A stretch of DNA of 10,051 nucleotides from contig JAIDPG010000031.1 of the NCBI GenBank assembly GCA_029062865.1, forward strand, positions 1 through 10,051, given 5' to 3'. The DNA is from Oscillospiraceae bacterium (lineage in GTDB: Bacteria > Bacillota > Clostridia > Oscillospirales > Ruminococcaceae). Made by a program: the position numbers and the translations under genes. The notes under the pieces are model-generated. The model ran no database searches. It saw nothing but the letters and a program-made list of their open reading frames with translations, and was not told the origin of the DNA. The number at the start of each line of letters is the position of its first letter. Within the stretch, counting starts at the first letter, position 1. Shown here piece by piece: positions 7,557 to 10,051 of this stretch.

Positions 7557-7618
7557 AGAGTCAAGAAGCAAGAGCGCCCCGCCAAAAGGCGGGGTTTTCT
7601 CTTGCCTCTTAGACTCTT
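7557..7618 (+). terminator. Extended terminator of secA
   Basis: The core stem CCCCGCC-AAAA-GGCGGGG (7577-7594) is followed by TTTTCTCTT, a classic intrinsic terminator starting 22 bases after the secA stop. Outside the core, GCAAGAG (7568-7574) pairs perfectly with CTCTTGC (7599-7605), and a further imperfect pairing joins 7557-7567 with 7606-7617, giving a hairpin of about 60 bases that swallows the T-run. Confidence 0.92.
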
Positions 7619-7661
7619 GCCTCCAATTCGGACTAACACCGTAAAATCGCGGGAAAATGCT

Positions 7662-7691
7662 TGAATATAATCACCGTTATGGCGAATACTA
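7662..7691 (+). promoter_or_regulatory. Candidate promoter(s) of the small acidic protein gene
   Basis: Two overlapping readings are possible. TATAAT at 7666-7671 is a perfect SigA -10 box but the base stretch 17 positions upstream (AAAATC) is a poor -35. Alternatively TGAATA (7662-7667), 17 bases, and AATACTA (7685-7691) match the forespore SigG consensus TGAATA/CATACTA at 12 of 13 positions. The second would start transcription about 15 bases before the ATG. Neither can be chosen from sequence alone. Confidence 0.35.
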
Positions 7692-7712
7692 GTAGCGAGA
7701 GAGGTGATTACT

Positions 7713-7925
7713 ATGAATTATCCGTTCCCCGACCCGAAGGGTGTGGAGCTTGACGAGCTTGACGAGGAGGTCAACGAAAACCTTGCCGCGATGAACATCT
7801 CCTCGGGGCAGGACTGCACGGGGCTTATCCCCGCGGCGCCGAGCTCCCGCGAGGAGGAAAATTACAGCGAGTTATATGATTTTTTGCCCAAGGCGGTAAG
7901 CGACGGCAAAAATGACGGCTGTTAA
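7713..7925 (+). CDS. Small acidic protein of unknown function (CTGLIP motif)
   Basis: A 70-residue, strongly acidic protein that I do not recognise with certainty. It begins MNYPFPDPKGVELDEL, has an acidic helix-like segment to about residue 26, a central SGQDCTGLIPAAP (about 31-43) and an acidic Tyr/Leu-rich end (NYSELYDFLP), finishing in Cys. There is no signal peptide, membrane segment or known domain. ATG 7713 is preceded by GAGAGAGGTG at 6-base spacing; the in-frame GTG at 7704 is part of that ribosome site and so is not the start. Good codon usage like the neighbours, its own ribosome site and a strong terminator directly after make it a real gene despite its size. It is an independent unit, downstream of the secA terminator. 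The compact CTGLIP core looks like a conserved motif of small clostridial proteins, but that is my impression, not a search result. Confidence 0.8.
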   Translation: MNYPFPDPKGVELDELDEEVNENLAAMNISSGQDCTGLIPAAPSSREEENYSELYDFLPKAVSDGKNDGC

Positions 7926-7941
7926 GCGAAATTTGTTTTAT

Positions 7942-7983
7942 AAAATCTGCTCGCCGAATTATTAAAACGGCGAGCAGATTTTT
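7942..7983. terminator. Bidirectional terminator between convergent genes
   Basis: A perfect 15-bp stem, AAAATCTGCTCGCCG (7942-7956) with its complement (7968-7982), has an 11-base loop and TTTTT at 7979-7983 on the plus strand. The minus strand reads the mirror image followed by ATAAAAC, so it can end both the small-protein transcript and the transcript of the convergent membrane-protein gene. A weaker hairpin (AATTTCC/GGAAATT, 8003-8023) lies between it and the minus-strand gene. Confidence 0.92.
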
Positions 7984-8053
7984 ATTTGTGATATTCAAGC
8001 CGAATTTCCGAATCGGGGAAATTACAGATTGTTGAAAACTATGTTAAAAAAGT

Positions 8054-8425
8054 TTAAAACTCGGCATTGGAACGCGGTTTTTGGACAAACTCGGCAAAAA
8101 TGACAACTCGCCCCGAGGCGGTGTGAAGCACGGAAAACAGAGTTACAGAGCCGAATTTCACTGTCGTCACGTACAGTATTCCCGATTTTCCGACAGAGGT
8201 CTCCGCGCGGAAAAATATCCCGCGGCGTATCGTTAAAACCTCGCCGTCGTCCAGATAATCGATAGAGCGAAACCGAAAAAACGCCGCCGTCCAGAAGCCC
8301 GCGCCGAGAATCAAAATCACGAGGCTTAAGATCCACGAAAATCTCAAAAGAAAATACCCCGCCGCTCCGACGGCAAGCGCCGAAATAACGCTGAAAATAA
8401 CGAAAAACGAGTACAACTTTTTCAT
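8054..8425 (-). CDS. Small membrane protein with PH-like (bPH/YdbS-type) domain
   Basis: A 123-residue protein counted from ATG 8425. Two closely spaced hydrophobic helices (about residues 3-26 and 30-50) are followed by a soluble segment of short beta-strands: FRSIDYLDDGEVLTIRRGIF, then ETSVGKSGILYVTTVK and LHTASGRVVIFAEF. The order of two helices, a linker and a strand-rich tail with xLxDGxLxIRRGxF resembles bacterial PH-domain proteins of the DUF304/YdbS type, whose role is poorly known and may concern membrane or envelope stress. The frame extends upstream to a TTG at 8473, but that codon lies inside a perfect hairpin and would precede the first helix with a nonsense leader; ATG 8425 gives a clean N-terminus (MKKLYSFF), although no good ribosome site precedes it. 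It follows the permease gene by 52 bases on the same strand and is probably cotranscribed. Confidence 0.7.
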   Translation of the reverse strand: MKKLYSFFVIFSVISALAVGAAGYFLLRFSWILSLVILILGAGFWTAAFFRFRSIDYLDDGEVLTIRRGIFFRAETSVGKSGILYVTTVKFGSVTLFSVLHTASGRVVIFAEFVQKPRSNAEF

Positions 8426-8436
8426 GATGTGTTCAA

Positions 8437-8473
8437 TTGTCGTTTTCCCCGCCTCCGGCGGGGAAAACGACAA
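8437..8473. repeat. 17-bp perfect hairpin in the intercistronic gap
   Basis: TTGTCGTTTTCCCCGCC (8437-8453) pairs without mismatch with 8457-8473 around the loop TCC. It fills most of the gap between the permease stop (8478) and the next ATG (8425). No T-run follows in either direction, so it is not a normal terminator; it may be an attenuating or mRNA-stabilising structure. The core is identical to that at 614-640. Confidence 0.85.
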
Positions 8474-8477
8474 ACAG

Positions 8478-9656
8478 TTAAGTTCTAAGCGCTTCCGCGG
8501 GGTTCATTTTCGCCGCCTTGAACGCCGGATAAGCGCCGAAGACCGCGCCGATCGTCGCCGCCGCGCCAGCGGAGATAAGCAGAGAGCTTACGTTCAGCAC
8601 GAACGCCGCGCCCGTGATGATACAGCCGACAAACGACACCGCAAGCCCGAGGGCTATCCCTACGGCGGAACCGAGGAGCGTCATAATTACGCTTTCGGAA
8701 AGGAACTCGGCGATGATGTCACGGCGGCGCGCGCCTATGGCTTTTTTGATGCCGATCTCTCGCGTGCGCTCTCCGACGCTCATCATCATTGTCGTCATCA
8801 CGGAAATGCCCGAAACGACAAGCGAAATGCCCGCGACAAGCGACAGGGCGGTCGTGACGATTGACAAAATGTCGTTGAGCTGGCTTTTCTGCGCGAGGAG
8901 ATTGTTGCATTTATAGCCGTCCTTTATGCCATGGAGATCGTCGAGACGCGCCGTTACTCGCTTTACGACCGCCGCGTCGGCGTTCGGGTCGGAGAGCTTG
9001 ACGGCTAATTTATCATAGGTCGTTCGACCGCAAAGGCTTTGCATTGTCGTGATCGGGATATAAATGAAATTCGGCATAATGTTCGAGAGCATATTCTGGA
9101 GAGTTGAAAGCCCCGAGCGCGCCACGCCGACTATCGTAAACTCGTGGAATTTTCCGCCGAGGTACATTTTGAGCTTCTTGCCGACAATGTTGCTTCTGCC
9201 GTAGCTTTCAAGCGCGAATATCTCGTCGATGACGCAGACGCGCGACCGCGCGGCGGTGTCGGCGCTTGTGATAAGCCTGCCGTGCGCCGCCTCGAGCGAG
9301 ATGAGCCTGTCGGCGGACTTGTCAACTCCCCAGACATAAGCGTCCAGCCGCCTGTCGAGCATTTTTGCTTCGGTGACGCTCGCCATAAGCGGCATCACAT
9401 CGCTTATGCCGTCGAGCTTCGCGATCTCCGAAGCGTCGCTGTCGGTGAGCGTCGCCGAGACGGTGCTTTCGGCGCTCTGGACGAGAAGCGTGTCAACGCC
9501 CATTGTAAGCAGCGTTGAGCTCACCTGCGCCGTCCCGGCCGCGCCGACGGTGGAGATCAGAACCACCGCGAAAACCCCGACGGCAATGCCCGCGATAGTA
9601 AGAAGCGAGCGCGTTTTCGCTCGGAATATGTTGGAAAAGGCTTTTGTTATCGTCAT
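8478..9656 (-). CDS. ABC transporter permease (MacB/FtsX type)
   Basis: A 392-residue permease subunit of a MacB-like ABC exporter. An N-terminal segment with FRAKTRSLLTIAGIAVGVFA leads into helix 1 (about 18-40). The extracytoplasmic MacB-type domain covers about residues 45-260, with GVDTLLVQ near its start. The FtsX domain has helices at about 265-290, 321-345 and 360-380, the cytoplasmic coupling loop GERTREIGIKKAIGARRRDI, and the standard end MNPAEALRT. The length is usual for a stand-alone permease that needs a separate ATPase, often with an HlyD-like adaptor. Neither partner is in the window; they may lie beyond the right edge, since this gene points away from it. ATG 9656 is preceded by AAGAGGT at 6-base spacing. 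The coupling loop resembles that of the fused exporter at 1313-4120 but the two are not close copies. The substrate is unknown. Confidence 0.92.
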   Translation of the reverse strand: MTITKAFSNIFRAKTRSLLTIAGIAVGVFAVVLISTVGAAGTAQVSSTLLTMGVDTLLVQSAESTVSATLTDSDASEIAKLDGISDVMPLMASVTEAKMLDRRLDAYVWGVDKSADRLISLEAAHGRLITSADTAARSRVCVIDEIFALESYGRSNIVGKKLKMYLGGKFHEFTIVGVARSGLSTLQNMLSNIMPNFIYIPITTMQSLCGRTTYDKLAVKLSDPNADAAVVKRVTARLDDLHGIKDGYKCNNLLAQKSQLNDILSIVTTALSLVAGISLVVSGISVMTTMMMSVGERTREIGIKKAIGARRRDIIAEFLSESVIMTLLGSAVGIALGLAVSFVGCIITGAAFVLNVSSLLISAGAAATIGAVFGAYPAFKAAKMNPAEALRT

Positions 9657-9677
9657 TTTAACCTCTTATTTAAATTT

Positions 9678-9731
9678 AAAATTCGAGAACCGCGCAGTCC
9701 GCGCTAGCCAAGTGATGCTTTCTCGAATTTT
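9678..9731. repeat. 12-bp inverted repeat in the leader of the permease gene
   Basis: AAAATTCGAGAA (9678-9689) is perfectly complementary to 9720-9731, with a 30-base loop that contains CGCG-rich short inverted pieces (around 9691-9705). On the minus strand the structure ends 21 bases before the permease ATG and is followed by AAATTT. It could be a leader hairpin, a terminator for an upstream minus-strand gene, or the end of a small repeat element. Confidence 0.65.
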
Positions 9732-10051
9732 ACTGGTCTAAAGTTATCTTGCCGTTTTCAGCAGCTTGCTTTTGACTGCGCTTTCGGGATATTGACTTGC
9801 GCGTTTTGACTGCTCCCTCGCTCTCGCGACGCAAGATAGTGCATACGGGCGCGATGACTGCTCACCAACGGTGAACGCCGCGAAGAGACTTCCTTGACAA
9901 GACAGTGCACGAACGGTGAGCGTCTAATGAGAGCATCAGTGTATCAAAAAACAAATGCACAAAACGAGCACGTTTACCCGCCACTAACCGTGACTAATCA
10001 ACCTTTCCGCTTTAAGCCACAAGAAAAAGCGGGCAAAGGGGGTGGAGGGAG
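9732..10051. other. Non-coding region with short direct repeats
   Basis: About 320 bases without a convincing gene. Several short direct repeats are visible: TTTTGACTGC at 9770-9779 and 9804-9813 (variants ATTGACTTGC 9791-9800 and ATGACTGC 9854-9861), CAAGAYAGTGCA at 9832-9843 and 9898-9909, and AACGGTGARCG at 9867-9877 and 9912-9922. The minus strand has a 59-codon stop-free frame (9923-9747) ending in SAVKSKLLKTAR, but it has no start codon or ribosome site. A weak hairpin with a CCGCTTT/AAAGCGG stem lies at 10002-10039. The last bases (GGGGGTGGAGGGAG) resemble a ribosome site for a plus-strand gene beyond the edge, which I cannot confirm. I see no clear promoter. Confidence 0.6.

Noticed and set aside
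8426..8473. Upstream TTG start for the PH-like membrane protein, adding 16 residues
   Set aside because: The extra codons lie inside the perfect hairpin 8437-8473 and encode an unlikely leader; ATG 8425 gives a normal N-terminus.
9373..9741. A 122-codon plus-strand open frame running out of the permease gene
   Set aside because: Most of it is antisense to the permease; the remainder runs through the inverted repeat and has no ribosome site.
9747..9923. A 59-codon stop-free minus-strand frame as a small gene
   Set aside because: It has no ATG, GTG or TTG start and no ribosome site, and its apparent protein-like pattern comes from the DNA repeats.
9894..9928. TTGACA at 9894-9899 as a promoter -35 box on the plus strand
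   Set aside because: The position 17 bases downstream reads TGAGCG, and the nearest -10-like TCTAAT is 23 bases away, so no promoter is supported.
9732..10051. CRISPR array suspected from regularly spaced repeats
   Set aside because: The repeats are 8-12 bases, unevenly spaced and inexact, with no spacer-repeat unit of constant length and no cas genes nearby.

Overview
The window looks like chromosome from a low-to-mid GC Gram-positive anaerobe, most likely a member of the Clostridia (Oscillospiraceae/Ruminococcaceae type). The basis is a clostridial-type SecA, near-consensus SigA promoters (TTGACA-17-TATAAT), strong purine-rich ribosome binding sites, long ATPase-permease ABC fusions and simple GC hairpin/T-run terminators. 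The lineage is an inference from style, not a search result.

Layout. (1) 1-602, plus: the C-terminal part of an AMP-forming acyl-CoA synthetase whose 5' end is outside the window. (2) 664-1197, plus: a short AT-rich gene, probably a GIY-YIG-type nuclease-like protein, flanked by GC hairpins and different in composition from its neighbours. (3) 1313-4631, minus: a two-gene operon, a MarR regulator (TTG start, strong RBS) followed one base later by a 935-residue ABC ATPase-permease fusion. A near-perfect promoter and a small palindrome that could be the operator lie in front of it. (4) 4755-7618, plus: secA with a consensus promoter, transcribed divergently from marR, ending in an elaborate terminator. 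(5) 7713-7925, plus: a 70-residue acidic protein of unknown function with its own terminator; its upstream region contains a match to a forespore (SigG-like) promoter as well as a TATAAT box. (6) 8054-9656, minus: a stand-alone MacB/FtsX-type ABC permease followed by a small two-helix membrane protein with a PH-like tail, separated by a 17-bp perfect hairpin. (7) 9657-10051: about 395 bases without a convincing gene, holding a 12-bp inverted repeat and several short direct repeats, possibly a dispersed non-coding element.

How the parts relate. The MarR-ABC pair reads as a self-contained regulated export module, probably for a toxic or antimicrobial compound; the substrate cannot be told. SecA is the housekeeping secretion motor and is unrelated to it apart from the shared divergent promoter region. 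The permease at 8478-9656 has no ATPase next to it inside the window; its partner could lie beyond position 10051. Hairpins with a CCCCGCC/GGCGGGG core recur four times at gene ends. I see no CRISPR array, tRNA, rRNA, IS element or phage gene. The least explained parts are the non-coding region at the right end, the AT-rich nuclease-like gene and the small acidic protein.
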